From contig CAIUCH010000032.1 in NCBI GenBank assembly GCA_903897605.1, positions 1 to 64,000 of the forward strand: 64,000 bases of DNA, read 5' to 3'. The stretch's first letter is position 1; every line of letters starts with the position of its first letter. Of this stretch, positions 8,589 to 17,774 are shown piece by piece. The notes beneath the pieces were generated by a model. That model was given only the letters and a program-made list of their open reading frames with translations, was not told where the DNA came from and made no database searches. Origin of the DNA: an uncultured Alphaproteobacteria bacterium. GTDB lineage: Bacteria > Pseudomonadota > Alphaproteobacteria > Micropepsales > Micropepsaceae. A program made the translations under genes and the position numbers.

Positions 8589-9857
8589 ATGGCAACACCG
8601 ATCCGCACGCCGCTGAATCGCCAGCAGATATTGGGTTTCTGGGCGGCTTGGTTCGGCTGGACGCTCGATGGCATGGACTCGGTGATCTACGCCCTGGTGT
8701 TGAGCCCGGCGATGAAGGAGCTGCTGCCAAAATCGGGCCTGCCCAACGCGCCCGCCGATATCGCTTTTGCCGGCTCGATCCTGTTTGCGCTGTTTCTGGT
8801 GGGCTGGGGATTATCGTTCATCTGGGGTCCGATCGCGGACCGATTTGGCCGCGCCAGATGCCTGGCGATCACGATCCTGATCTTTTCGGTTTTCACCGGC
8901 GCGGCAGCCTTGGCGCACAATGTCTGGGAGCTGGGTCTTTTCCGCTTTCTGGCGGGCATCGGCATTGGCGGCGAATGGGCGATGGCCGGCACCTATGTCG
9001 CCGAAGCCTGGCCGGAGGATCGCCGCAAGATGGGCGCCGGCTATTTGCAGACCGGCTATTACGCTGGATTCTTCCTGGCGGCGGCCCTCAATTTCACGGT
9101 CGGCGCCACCTTCGGCTGGCGTGCCATGTTCCTGTGCGGCGCGGTGCCGGTGCTGGTGGCGCTGTTCACCCTGTCGCGAGTGAAAGAGCCGCCACGTTGG
9201 GAGCGGGCGCATGCCGGTCCCAAAAGCCAACCGTTGATTATGATATTTGCCGGCGAAAATCTGCGGCGCACGATCGTGAATACCGCGCTGGTATCGATTG
9301 CGATCATCGGCCTGTGGGCGGGAACGGTCTATGAGCCGACCGCACTTCTGGCCTTGGCGAAAAATGCCGGCTTCACCGCCGTGCAAGGCACCAGGATCGC
9401 GTCCCTTGGCACGGCCGTGCTTTCCGTCGGCACCATCCTGGGATGCCTGCTGGCGCCGTTTCTGGCGGAGCGGTTCGGGCGCAAGAAGACACTGGCGGTC
9501 TATTTTGCCGGCATGGCAATCGCCATCACGCTCGCTTTTGGCTGGGCTTTCTATCTGCCGAACGGCCTTGTGCCATTCATCACGGTGTTATTCTTTCTGG
9601 GCCTTGCCGGCGGCAATTTCGCCATCTTCAGCCTGTGGCTGCCCGAGCAATACAATACCGCGATGCGGGCAACCGCCTTCGCCTTCTGCACCTCGTTCGG
9701 ACGGTTTCTGGGCGCGGGCGCGAATTTCGCCATCGCCGGCTTGATCCAATGGTCCGGGTCCCTGGGTTATGTGATCGCCCTGACGGCGATCCCCTTTGTC
9801 CTGGGTCTGGCGGTCATACCCTTTGCGACGGAAACCAAAGGCGAAGTCCTGCCGTAA
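8589..9857 (+). CDS. MFS transporter (metabolite:proton symporter type)
   Basis: Inner-membrane permease of 422 residues with 12 predicted helices. Signature segments are GPIADRFGRARCLAI between TM2 and TM3, and FRFLAGIGIGGEWAMAG in TM4, which is typical of the sialate/aromatic-acid symporter-like group. A second GRKK motif (FGRKKTLAV) marks the start of the second half. The ATG at 8589 has GGAGA eight bases upstream. It is divergent from the exported amidase, and the 3' ends of this gene and the next MFS gene are only 3 bp apart. The substrate is likely an organic acid, but this is inferred from family only. Confidence 0.85.
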   Translation: MATPIRTPLNRQQILGFWAAWFGWTLDGMDSVIYALVLSPAMKELLPKSGLPNAPADIAFAGSILFALFLVGWGLSFIWGPIADRFGRARCLAITILIFSVFTGAAALAHNVWELGLFRFLAGIGIGGEWAMAGTYVAEAWPEDRRKMGAGYLQTGYYAGFFLAAALNFTVGATFGWRAMFLCGAVPVLVALFTLSRVKEPPRWERAHAGPKSQPLIMIFAGENLRRTIVNTALVSIAIIGLWAGTVYEPTALLALAKNAGFTAVQGTRIASLGTAVLSVGTILGCLLAPFLAERFGRKKTLAVYFAGMAIAITLAFGWAFYLPNGLVPFITVLFFLGLAGGNFAIFSLWLPEQYNTAMRATAFAFCTSFGRFLGAGANFAIAGLIQWSGSLGYVIALTAIPFVLGLAVIPFATETKGEVLP

Positions 9858-9860
9858 CGA

Positions 9861-11210
9861 TCAACTCATGCTGCGATAGCGGTCGCGATACTGCTTCAAT
9901 CCGATCCAGGTCACCGCAAAGGTCAGCGGGCCGATGATCGCCGCCGTCACCGATAGCGCGTGAGGCAATGCATTCGGCCCGGTGAAAACATAGTCGCTGA
10001 GGAAGGCCGGAAGAATCGGGCCGCCGGTGACGCCGATGAGCCCAGTCGCGAACAAGAAGAGTGCGCCCAGCTGGGCGCGGATATGGTTCGGCGCCACCAT
10101 CTGTAAGGCCGATGGGATCAGCACGGGGGTGAATCCGATAAAGAATTTGAACGGAAAAAGCAGCGCCGCCATGATGGTGGCATTGGGCGCGATCGGCAGA
10201 AGCGCTGCCGGTAATGTGATGCCCAAAGCCGCCCAGGCGGTGAGACGCAGACAGGCGTCGGTCTTTCCCCGCGCGATCCAGCGGCTGGACTGCCAGCCGG
10301 CGAACAACATGCCCATCGGCCCGGCGATGAGAGAGGACAGACCGACGATCCGGCCGGCGCTTTGAACATTCCAACCCCAAAGACGCATGAAAAGCGTGGG
10401 GTACCAGGAGTCGGCATAGGCCATGGCCGAGAACAAGGCCGCGCCGATGAACAGCGATATCGCCATCAGCGGCATGTCCCGGACGAACGTCAGAACCTGC
10501 GAGAAGGGAACGCCATTATTCCCGGAAGCGAATTTCACAACCCCGGTGCGCTTCGGCTCCCGCAAGGTGGAAACCCACAGCGCGACCACAAGGCCGGGCA
10601 AACCGACAATCAGGAACACCAGATGCCAGGAGCGCAATTCACCGATAACGGGAATAACCATGGCCGGCATTTTTTCCACCACGCCGATGACTTCGCCGCC
10701 GATGATCAAGGCGATGCCCGCACCGATGAAGAGGCCGAGCGCATAGACGCTCAAGGCACGCGGCAGCCGGACCCTGTCGAACGAATCCGACAGGAAGGAA
10801 TAGGCCGATGGCGACAAGGTGGCCTCGCCAACCCCGACGCCGATGCGGGCCAGAAACAGCAATCCATAACTCTGTGCGAAGCCGCACAGCATGGTCATGA
10901 TGCTCCATGCCACGATCCCGGCGGTAATCAGCTTCTTGCGGTTGTGCTTGTCCGCCAGCCAACCGATCGGCAAGCCCATCAAGGTATAGAAAATGCCGAA
11001 CGCCGCGCCGGTCAGGAGCGAAAACTGAAAATCGCTGATGTGCAGATCTTTGCGGATGGGACCGACCATCAGATACAGGATCTGGCGGTCCAGATAGGAC
11101 AGGACATAGGCCACCATCAACACGATGGTGGCGTACCAGGGATAGAAACGCCCCAGCGGTGAGGGAGAGGCGGTTGCCGCGACCTGCGGACTGCTGTCAG
11201 AATCCGTCAC
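9861..11210 (-). CDS. MFS transporter of the spinster-like group, last gene of the Rieske operon
   Basis: Inner-membrane transporter of 449 residues and about 12 helices. It has the spinster-like N-terminus YVLSYLDRQILYLMVGPI, the loop motif IGWLADKHNRKKLI and the TM4 segment RIGVGVGEATLSPSAYS. This group is often found beside aromatic or steroid catabolic genes. The ATG at 11210 lies 15 bp after the stop of the ThDP enzyme gene, so it is very probably co-transcribed with the ThDP enzyme, aldehyde dehydrogenase and Rieske oxygenase genes. It would import that operon's unknown substrate. Confidence 0.85.
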   Translation of the reverse strand: MTDSDSSPQVAATASPSPLGRFYPWYATIVLMVAYVLSYLDRQILYLMVGPIRKDLHISDFQFSLLTGAAFGIFYTLMGLPIGWLADKHNRKKLITAGIVAWSIMTMLCGFAQSYGLLFLARIGVGVGEATLSPSAYSFLSDSFDRVRLPRALSVYALGLFIGAGIALIIGGEVIGVVEKMPAMVIPVIGELRSWHLVFLIVGLPGLVVALWVSTLREPKRTGVVKFASGNNGVPFSQVLTFVRDMPLMAISLFIGAALFSAMAYADSWYPTLFMRLWGWNVQSAGRIVGLSSLIAGPMGMLFAGWQSSRWIARGKTDACLRLTAWAALGITLPAALLPIAPNATIMAALLFPFKFFIGFTPVLIPSALQMVAPNHIRAQLGALFLFATGLIGVTGGPILPAFLSDYVFTGPNALPHALSVTAAIIGPLTFAVTWIGLKQYRDRYRSMS

Positions 11211-11225
11211 GGCTTTATCTCCCTG

Positions 11226-12905
11226 TCAGCCCGCTGGTCCGGCCGGATTGAACGGCTCGCCCAGGGGATTAGGTGGTGGCGCCACCGGTGATGGCACAAA
11301 GGGATGGATCAAGGGCCAGGCGCTCGGCATTTCCCCGACCCGTACTTCAATCAGACACGGCCCGCCAGCGGCCTGTGCGGTTGTCAGTGCCGCCGCCAGA
11401 TCGGCGGGGCTGTCCGCCCGATAGGACACCACGCCAAAGGCTTTTGCCAGGAGCTGGAAGTCGGGATTGTGCAAATCGACGGCGAATTCGCGGCCGAAGA
11501 CGCGCCGTTGAATGCGTTGCACATTGCCGAAGCGGCCATCGGCGAAAACGACGACACTCAGATTCAGATCATACTTTGCCGCCGTCGCCAGTTCCTGGAG
11601 GCTCCAGCCAAAGCCGCCGTCACCGACGATGGAAACGGTGCGCTTGCCGGGGGCGCCGGCCGCAACGCCAAGGGCGGTGGGAAAGCCATAGCCCAGGGTT
11701 CCCTGATAGCCCGGCGTGATGAAGGTTCGCGGCGCATGGACCTTGTAGGCGATGTTGGAGAAATATCCGACCTGGGTCAGTTCGCTCACCAATACCGCGT
11801 CATCGGCAATGTGTTCGCGCAAGATCGCGACGAAATCCGCCTGGGGCTTGATGGCGGACATTTGTTGGTCTTCCCACGCCTTGACCTTGGCGACATCTTC
11901 AATGCGGGAATTCCGCGCGGAGGTCGATCCAATCGCGGCAACAAGCCCCTCGCATCCCAGGCGGACATCGCCGAGCAATTCGAGGCCGGGCTGGCGAGGC
12001 GCGCCCACATCATTTTCCTCGATGTTGAGATAGATGAATTTGCAATGCGGCACGGCATGGGTGGGGCGGGCAATGGCGTCCAGGAAGCGTGAACCGGCAA
12101 CCAGCACGACATCCGCATGCGGCAACACGCAGCGGCCGCCCAGCGTCGTCAGAGCGAGGGGGTGACGGGCCGAAAGCGCGCCGCGCGCGCCTTCGGTCAT
12201 GACCACCGGGGCCTGGAGTTTTTCCGCCAGCGCCCGGAGCGCTTCGTCGGCGTTGCCGGCGCTGGCACCGCCACCGGCATAGATGACCGGGAATTTGGCA
12301 TCGCTTAGAAGCTTCGCGGCCTGGGCGACCAGCTTCGCATCGACCGGAGCGGGAGCGGATGGCGCGGCGTCGAAATAAGTCGCGCTGTCAATCGTTGCCT
12401 GAAGCAGGTCCGGTGGAATTTCCAAGGCGACGGGGCGCGGGCGGCCCGACCGCAATTGCGTGAAGGCCTCATGGACAAGACTTGGAATTTCCGCAGCGGT
12501 CCTGGCAATGGCATGCCATTTGGTCAGGGATTTCAGAATACCGGATTGATCGGGGATTTCGTGCAGCATGCCGAATCCCTTGCCGATTGTGGGCGACGGG
12601 ATCTGGCCGGCGATGAACAGCACGCGCGCATTGCAAGCCCAGGCGGTGGAAAGGCCGGCCAATGCGTTCAGCACGCCCGGACCGGGCACCATCATGCAGA
12701 CGCCTTCCTTGCCGGTGGTGCGGGCATAGCCGTCGGCCATGTAAGACGTGGCCTGCTCGTGGCGGGGAACGATATATTGGATGTCGCCCGCGGCATCGCA
12801 CAAGGCATCGACCGCCCAGTCCAACTGCACCCCTGGAATGCCGAATACGATCTTCACGCCTTCGCGGCGCAATTGCTCGACCAGGGCTTGACCGCCGGTT
12901 GTCAT
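11226..12905 (-). CDS. ThDP-dependent enzyme (acetolactate synthase/2-oxoacid decarboxylase family)
   Basis: Cytoplasmic thiamine-diphosphate enzyme of 559 residues with the usual Pyr, middle and PP domains. The catalytic glutamate is in IVPRHEQATSYMADGYA (about residue 50). The ThDP/Mg site is the GDGGFGWSLQ segment with the FADGRFGN loop about 25 residues later. Members of this superfamily act as acetolactate synthases, 2-oxoacid decarboxylases or benzaldehyde lyases, and sequence alone does not decide. Its 3' neighbour is a transporter, and its start overlaps the stop of an aldehyde dehydrogenase by 4 bp. A decarboxylase making an aryl-acetaldehyde for that dehydrogenase is the simplest reading (inference). 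No ilvN-like regulatory subunit is adjacent, which argues against branched-chain biosynthesis. Confidence 0.85.
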   Translation of the reverse strand: MTTGGQALVEQLRREGVKIVFGIPGVQLDWAVDALCDAAGDIQYIVPRHEQATSYMADGYARTTGKEGVCMMVPGPGVLNALAGLSTAWACNARVLFIAGQIPSPTIGKGFGMLHEIPDQSGILKSLTKWHAIARTAAEIPSLVHEAFTQLRSGRPRPVALEIPPDLLQATIDSATYFDAAPSAPAPVDAKLVAQAAKLLSDAKFPVIYAGGGASAGNADEALRALAEKLQAPVVMTEGARGALSARHPLALTTLGGRCVLPHADVVLVAGSRFLDAIARPTHAVPHCKFIYLNIEENDVGAPRQPGLELLGDVRLGCEGLVAAIGSTSARNSRIEDVAKVKAWEDQQMSAIKPQADFVAILREHIADDAVLVSELTQVGYFSNIAYKVHAPRTFITPGYQGTLGYGFPTALGVAAGAPGKRTVSIVGDGGFGWSLQELATAAKYDLNLSVVVFADGRFGNVQRIQRRVFGREFAVDLHNPDFQLLAKAFGVVSYRADSPADLAAALTTAQAAGGPCLIEVRVGEMPSAWPLIHPFVPSPVAPPPNPLGEPFNPAGPAG

Positions 12906-14353
12906 GTCTTCTTCTCTTCCGCCGGACTTGCGCTGGGACGGGTGATGGCCTTGGGCGCGAAATATTCCTCAAGCCCATAGCGGCCATTCTCGCGGCCGAT
13001 GCCGGATTGCTTGACGCCGCCAAATGGCGCGGCAAGATCGAGCGAGGCGCCGTTGAGGATCACTTGCCCGGTCCGCATGCGGCGGGCAATCGCCATCATG
13101 CGGTCGTCATTGCCGGACCAGACGCCGCCGGACAAGCCATAGTCGCTGTCATTGGCGATCCGCACCGCTTCAGCTTCGTCGGCATAGCCGATGATCGATA
13201 AAACCGGCCCAAAGGTTTCTTGCCGAGCGATGTCCATGTGCGAATGCACATCCGATAGAATGGTTGGTGTGATGTAAGCGCCTTTGGGCTGCGCGACCGG
13301 CTGCTGCGATCCGCCGGTCACAAGGCGCGCGCCTTGTTCCACCGCGCCATTGATCGCGTCGCGCACGCTGGCTTGCTGGGTGCGATTGGCGAGCGGTCCC
13401 AGGCGGGTGGCGGGATCCATGGGATCGCCAAGGGTCCAGCCCTTGACGGCTTGGGCCGCGATAGCCTCGATTTGCTTGCGCCTGCTTTCCGGCACGATCA
13501 GGCGCGACAGCGCGGCGCAAACCTGGCCGGAATTTATGAACGCCTGACCCAGGGACGCCGGGATGGCTTTTTCCAGATCGGCGTCATCCAATATGATGTT
13601 GGCGGATTTGCCGCCCAGCTCCAGCGCGACCTTCTTGGGACCCTTGGCCGCCGCTTGTGCCACCGCGCGGCCGCCGCGCGTCGATCCCGTGAACGAGACC
13701 ATGTCGATATCGGGATGCGAGACCAGGGCCTGGCCGGTCTCGCGGCCGCCGATGATCAAATTGAAAACGCCTTTCGGCGCGCCCGCCGCATGGAAGATTT
13801 CCGCCAGGATGACGGCATTCAACGGCGTGACTTCGCTGGGCTTCAGCACCACGGTGCAGCCGGCGGCCAGGGCCGGGGCGATCTTGGCCATGATCTGGTG
13901 GAGTGGAAAATTCCACGGCGTGATGGCGGCGACGACGCCGACAGGATCGTTCTGAATGATGGAGCGGCCGATCACGCGATCGTCCAAATCCGCCGCCACA
14001 TCCAGGGTGGCCTTGATGTCGCCCAGCGGCAGGCCGATCTGGGCCGCGCGCGAAAAGCCGATCGGGCACCCCATTTCGGAGGTAATGGTTCTGGCCAACT
14101 CGTCCGCCCGCGCCGCAATTCCGGCGCTCACCCGCCGCAGCAAGCCGAGACGCTCGTCCAAGGATGTCTGCGACCAGGAATCGAAGGCCGTGCGCGCCGC
14201 TATGGCCGCGTCGGCGGCGTCCTGACGCGAACCGGCCGTGGCGCTGGCGATCACCGCTTCGGTGGCGGGATTGATCACGGCAATGACGTCGGTGGATTTG
14301 GAGGCTACCCAGGCACCGCCAATATAGAGAATACGCCCCGAACTTTGATCCAT
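12902..14353 (-). CDS. NAD(P)+-dependent aldehyde dehydrogenase
   Basis: Oxidises an aldehyde to the acid. The 483-residue protein is a full-length ALDH with the Asn site in TPWNFPLHQ, the general-base glutamate in LELGGKSANI and the nucleophilic cysteine in NSGQVCAALSR. It is closest in style to the broad-specificity aldehyde dehydrogenases. It lies 3 bp after the Rieske gene and overlaps the ThDP enzyme start by 4 bp (ATGA), so the three are one transcript. The natural substrate is probably the aldehyde released by the ThDP enzyme, possibly an arylacetaldehyde on the way to a phenylacetate (inference). Confidence 0.92.
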   Translation of the reverse strand: MDQSSGRILYIGGAWVASKSTDVIAVINPATEAVIASATAGSRQDAADAAIAARTAFDSWSQTSLDERLGLLRRVSAGIAARADELARTITSEMGCPIGFSRAAQIGLPLGDIKATLDVAADLDDRVIGRSIIQNDPVGVVAAITPWNFPLHQIMAKIAPALAAGCTVVLKPSEVTPLNAVILAEIFHAAGAPKGVFNLIIGGRETGQALVSHPDIDMVSFTGSTRGGRAVAQAAAKGPKKVALELGGKSANIILDDADLEKAIPASLGQAFINSGQVCAALSRLIVPESRRKQIEAIAAQAVKGWTLGDPMDPATRLGPLANRTQQASVRDAINGAVEQGARLVTGGSQQPVAQPKGAYITPTILSDVHSHMDIARQETFGPVLSIIGYADEAEAVRIANDSDYGLSGGVWSGNDDRMMAIARRMRTGQVILNGASLDLAAPFGGVKQSGIGRENGRYGLEEYFAPKAITRPSASPAEEKKT

Positions 14354-14356
14354 CGG

Positions 14357-15535
14357 TCAGCGTTCCAGGATTTCGACCGCGGTGCCGGCATCGAGATGCA
14401 CCAGCTCCTTGTCCGGATCGAAGCTGACGCCCATCGGATCTTTTCCGGCGGCGATGGCGTCCAATTGCTGGCGATACACTTTGCGCAGCATCGAGATGCC
14501 CCGGTCGGTGGAATTGAGATGTTCTTCGGAATGCAAGGTGATCGCGCCCTGGCTGACCTGGGCTTCGTAATCGCCCGGCATTTTCTGGTGCTCGGCTTGC
14601 GTCAAATCGTGCCACGGCCGGCCATTGAAGTGAGAGCGAATTTTCCCCAACGCGCCGGCCTCGGTGACGCGGCCGGCGGAGTAGATCCGAAAGCTGGTGT
14701 CGTCGATCGGAAGCACCCAGCCCAACAGCGAACACGGTCCGTCCTTGTCGGCGCGCGGATTGGCGACGGCGCGAATGGCCGGCAGCACGGCTTCGGTGAT
14801 GCGGCGATGCACGCCGCCTTCGACATCGCGCAGTTGAAGGGAGCGGGTTCCCCGTTCGGTATATTCAAAGCTGACGCGCGGCATCAGAGCCATCTTGGCG
14901 GTGAATTGGTTGCCGCTGAAGGAGCTGTGAAGGATCGGCACATGGAAGGGATCCATCACATTCTCGAAATGCTGCAGCCAATTGCAGGGCACGATCACCG
15001 GCCCGCCGCTGCCGATGCTGTTGTCGTCGGCCTCGATGAATTCACCGGGCCCAACATTTTCCAATACGTCGTAGCGCGGCAATATCGGCTGCTTATCCGG
15101 CGGACCCAGATAGGCGAAAATCAGGCCATACAGCTCCTTGACGGGATAATGCGGCTGGCGCACCAGGCGGCATGTGGCGGCGCCATTGTTCGGTTCGCAG
15201 GGCTGTTCGACGCAACGGCCATCGACGGTGAATTTCCAGCCATGATAGCAGCAGCGGATGCCGTCTTCCTCGACCCGCCCATAATAGAGCGAAGCGCCGC
15301 GGTGTATGCATCGCGGGTAGAGAAGACCGGCGCGGCCGCTGCCATCGCGGAACAGAATCAAATCCTCGCCCAACACCTGGATCTGGCGCGGCGTATCCGT
15401 CGCATCCGAAACCAGCCCCACCGGATGCCAATAGCGCCGGAGCAGCTCTCCCATTGGCGTGCCCCGGCCCACCAGGGTCAGTTTCTCGATAAAGGTTGGA
15501 TTTGGCCGTCCATATGCCGTGACTTGGCTGGTCAT
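14357..15535 (-). CDS. Rieske non-haem iron oxygenase, alpha subunit (phthalate dioxygenase/LigX-like)
   Basis: Hydroxylates or O-demethylates an aromatic ring using O2 and electrons from a reductase. In the 392-residue protein the Rieske [2Fe-2S] ligands are C76/H78 (CIHRG) and C95/H98 (CCYHGW). The bridging Asp and catalytic iron ligands are D195, H198 and H203 in NVMDPFHVPILH. The N-terminal style (GELLRRYWHPVGL) is that of the phthalate 4,5-dioxygenase and 5,5'-dehydrodivanillate demethylase (LigX) branch, which lacks a beta subunit. The ATG at 15535 follows AGAGGG, while the longer frame has no such signal. No reductase or ferredoxin gene is nearby. It is divergent from hpaE with two HpaR-like palindromes between them, which suggests a role in making homoprotocatechuate. 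Confidence 0.9.
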   Translation of the reverse strand: MTSQVTAYGRPNPTFIEKLTLVGRGTPMGELLRRYWHPVGLVSDATDTPRQIQVLGEDLILFRDGSGRAGLLYPRCIHRGASLYYGRVEEDGIRCCYHGWKFTVDGRCVEQPCEPNNGAATCRLVRQPHYPVKELYGLIFAYLGPPDKQPILPRYDVLENVGPGEFIEADDNSIGSGGPVIVPCNWLQHFENVMDPFHVPILHSSFSGNQFTAKMALMPRVSFEYTERGTRSLQLRDVEGGVHRRITEAVLPAIRAVANPRADKDGPCSLLGWVLPIDDTSFRIYSAGRVTEAGALGKIRSHFNGRPWHDLTQAEHQKMPGDYEAQVSQGAITLHSEEHLNSTDRGISMLRKVYRQQLDAIAAGKDPMGVSFDPDKELVHLDAGTAVEILER

Positions 15536-15635
15536 CACACCCTCTGCGTCAGAGATCGCGCGCCGGACCGTGAGGCGCAAGTCATTGTCCGCCACTCTTT
15601 GGCTGCGCGAAGCGGCCCCGCGCGACCCAAACAAT

Positions 15636-15646
15636 TTAACATGTTA
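15636..15646. promoter_or_regulatory. HpaR-type operator 1 (palindrome TTAACATGTTA)
   Basis: The 10-bp core TAACATGTTA is a perfect dyad, about 100 bp upstream of the Rieske gene. The same core recurs between hpaR and hpaG1 and, with one change, upstream of hpaE. Short AT-rich dyads of this form are typical MarR-family sites. HpaR as the binding protein is an inference from location. Confidence 0.6.
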
Positions 15647-15703
15647 TCTTTTTTGCCGCAAGTCGTTCGCGCCGCATCCGGCCCCGCAATCCGGCTTGAA
15701 ATT

Positions 15704-15719
15704 ACTTAATATGTTAAGT
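15704..15719. promoter_or_regulatory. HpaR-type operator 2 (ACTTAATATGTTAAGT)
   Basis: A 16-bp inverted repeat with a single mismatched pair, 25 bp before the hpaE start codon. Its arms match those of the sites at 15636 and 17775. It could cover the hpaE promoter or transcription start. It is probably bound by the MarR-family regulator encoded at 17277-17723. Confidence 0.65.
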
Positions 15720-15744
15720 ATTCTGGCCTCGTCGGGAGGCCCGC

Positions 15745-17253
15745 ATGAATGCCATGACCACCAAACGCCGCGATACCGCGCTGGCGGCGCTGCGTCGGCT
15801 GCCCAGTCCGCTCGGACACTTTATCAATGGCCAATCGGTGCCGGGAGACGGGCCCGCTTTCGCGGTCACCGAGCCGGCCACGGGCGGAGAATTGGGCCAG
15901 GTGCGCGATGCGTCCGAGGCGGACCTCAACGCGGCCGTCGCCGCGGCCAAGTCGGCGTTTGCCCCCTGGGCCGCCACCCCGGGTGAAAAACGAAAACAGA
16001 TCCTGCACAAAGTCGCCGACCTGATTGAAGCCCGCGCCGACGAAATCGCCGCCGTCGAATGTCTGGACGCCGGCCAATGCTGGCGCTTCATGTCGAAGGC
16101 GGCTCTTCGCGGCGCTGAAAATTTCCGCTTCTTCGCCGACCGCGCCCCCGGCGCGGCGGACGGCGAGGCGCTGCCCACCGCGGATCATCTCAACTACACT
16201 ACCCGCAAGCCGATCGGCCCGGTCGCCGTGATCACGCCCTGGAACACGCCGTTCATGCTGTCCACCTGGAAGATCGCGCCTGCCTTGGCCGCGGGCTGCA
16301 CCGTGGTGCACAAGCCGGCGGAATGGTCACCCTATTCGGCCCGGCTGCTGGCCGAAATCGCCGGCGAGGCCGGGGTTCCCCCCGGTGTTCTGAATTCGAT
16401 CAACGGTCTGGGCGAAACCACCGGCAAGCGCCTTACCGAACATCCGGACATCAAGGCTGTCGCTTTTGTCGGCGAGTCGCAGACCGGGTCGGCGATCATG
16501 AGGCAGGGCGCCGATACCCTGAAGCGCGTCCACTTCGAATTGGGCGGCAAGAATCCGGTCATCGTTTTCGACGACGCCGATTTGGAGCGGGCGCTCGATG
16601 CCGCGATCTTCATGATCTATTCGCTGAATGGCGAGCGTTGCACGTCTTCGTCTCGTGCGCTGATTCAGGCCTCGATCTATGACAGTTTTGTCGAGAAGCT
16701 GGCCGCCCGGGTGCGCAATCTCAAGGTCGGCGATCCGTTCGACCCGGCGACCGAGGTCGGCCCGCTGATCCATCCCCGCCATCTTTCCAAGGTTGCCAGT
16801 TATATGGATGTCGCCCGCCAGGGTGGCGCGACTATCGCGGCTGGCGGCGAAAAGATTGCCGGCGAGGGCTATTTCTTCCAGCCGACCTTGTTCAGCAATG
16901 CCGCGCAATCCATGCGCATCGCCCAGGACGAGATCTTCGGCCCGGTCCTGACCGCGATCCCGTTCACCGACGAGGCCGATGCCATCGCCAAGGCCAACGA
17001 CATCAAATACGGCCTTGCCGGATATCTGTGGACCAGCAATCTGGAGCGCGCCCTGCGGGTCTCGGATGCTTTGGACGCGGGAATGATTTGGGTGAACAGC
17101 GAGAATATTCGCCACCTGCCGACGCCATTTGGCGGCGTCAAGGCCAGCGGCATTGGCCGCGATGGCGGTGACTGGAGCTTCGATTTCTTCATGGAGACCA
17201 AGAATGTCGCCCTGGCGCGGGGCAGCCATAAGAGCCAGCGGCTTGGCGTTTGA
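15745..17253 (+). CDS. hpaE: 5-carboxymethyl-2-hydroxymuconate semialdehyde dehydrogenase
   Basis: NAD-dependent oxidation of the ring-cleavage product of homoprotocatechuate to 5-carboxymethyl-2-hydroxymuconate. The 502-residue ALDH has TPWNTPFMLS, the general-base glutamate in FELGGKNPV and the nucleophilic cysteine in NGERCTSSSR, which is characteristic of the HpaE subgroup. GGGAGG lies 5 bases before the ATG at 15745, and a second ATG 9 nt later is also possible. It is separated from the rest of the hpa genes by the oppositely oriented hpaR, and it is divergent from the Rieske operon with two MarR-type palindromes in the gap. Confidence 0.94.
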   Translation: MNAMTTKRRDTALAALRRLPSPLGHFINGQSVPGDGPAFAVTEPATGGELGQVRDASEADLNAAVAAAKSAFAPWAATPGEKRKQILHKVADLIEARADEIAAVECLDAGQCWRFMSKAALRGAENFRFFADRAPGAADGEALPTADHLNYTTRKPIGPVAVITPWNTPFMLSTWKIAPALAAGCTVVHKPAEWSPYSARLLAEIAGEAGVPPGVLNSINGLGETTGKRLTEHPDIKAVAFVGESQTGSAIMRQGADTLKRVHFELGGKNPVIVFDDADLERALDAAIFMIYSLNGERCTSSSRALIQASIYDSFVEKLAARVRNLKVGDPFDPATEVGPLIHPRHLSKVASYMDVARQGGATIAAGGEKIAGEGYFFQPTLFSNAAQSMRIAQDEIFGPVLTAIPFTDEADAIAKANDIKYGLAGYLWTSNLERALRVSDALDAGMIWVNSENIRHLPTPFGGVKASGIGRDGGDWSFDFFMETKNVALARGSHKSQRLGV

Positions 17254-17276
17254 GTTTCGGGCGGTCCCGTGCCGCC

Positions 17277-17723
17277 CTATCCGTCGATCGCCTTGATCAG
17301 TGCGCGCAATTCGGCGATCAGGTTCTTCAAGCGCTTGTCGCCGAATTTCTTGGAATACAAGCTCAGTTGCAGGATGGTGTGGGTGGCGGTCTCCTCAATC
17401 AAGGTTCGCCCGCTTGCCGAAAGGGATACGATCGCGCCACGGCCATCCTTGGGATTGGCTTGGCGGATGACGAGTTCGCGCTCCACCAGGTCTTTGAGGA
17501 TTCGGGTGACACTGGGACCGAACAGCAGGGCGGAATCCGCCAAGGTTTTGAGATCGATGGGCCCGCTATCATCCAGCACCCGCAACACGCGCCATTGCTG
17601 CTCGGTGACGCCGGCCTCCGCCAGCATGGGCCGGATCGGCGCCATGACGGCTTCGCGCGCGGCCAAAAGCGTGCCGGCCAGCGAATGGCGATAGGGCGGC
17701 AGGTTTTTGGAGTTTTTTTTCAT
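17277..17723 (-). CDS. hpaR: MarR-family regulator of homoprotocatechuate degradation
   Basis: Probable repressor released by an intermediate of the pathway. The 148-residue winged-helix protein has the MarR core, with the recognition region around LADSALLFGPSVTRILKDL and the wing NPKDGRGAIVSLS. The HpaR subgroup is indicated by the N-terminal PPYRHSLAGTLLAAREAVMA and by its place between hpaE and hpaG. It is transcribed opposite to both. The palindrome TTAACATGTTAA lies 51 bp upstream of its start, in the gap shared with hpaG1, so it probably also controls its own gene. Confidence 0.92.
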   Translation of the reverse strand: MKKNSKNLPPYRHSLAGTLLAAREAVMAPIRPMLAEAGVTEQQWRVLRVLDDSGPIDLKTLADSALLFGPSVTRILKDLVERELVIRQANPKDGRGAIVSLSASGRTLIEETATHTILQLSLYSKKFGDKRLKNLIAELRALIKAIDG

Positions 17724-17774
17724 GCCGGCCTGTCGACAGGATAGCTTGTCGTTATGGACAATGCATTTTATAAT

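Noticed and set aside
11226-12905. Acetolactate synthase for branched-chain biosynthesis (ilvB)
   Set aside because: No small subunit, no ilvC, and tight linkage with an aldehyde dehydrogenase and a Rieske oxygenase argue for a catabolic role.
13334-15709. 791-codon plus-strand open frame
   Set aside because: It is antisense to the aldehyde dehydrogenase and Rieske genes, both with clear family motifs; the frame is open because of high GC.
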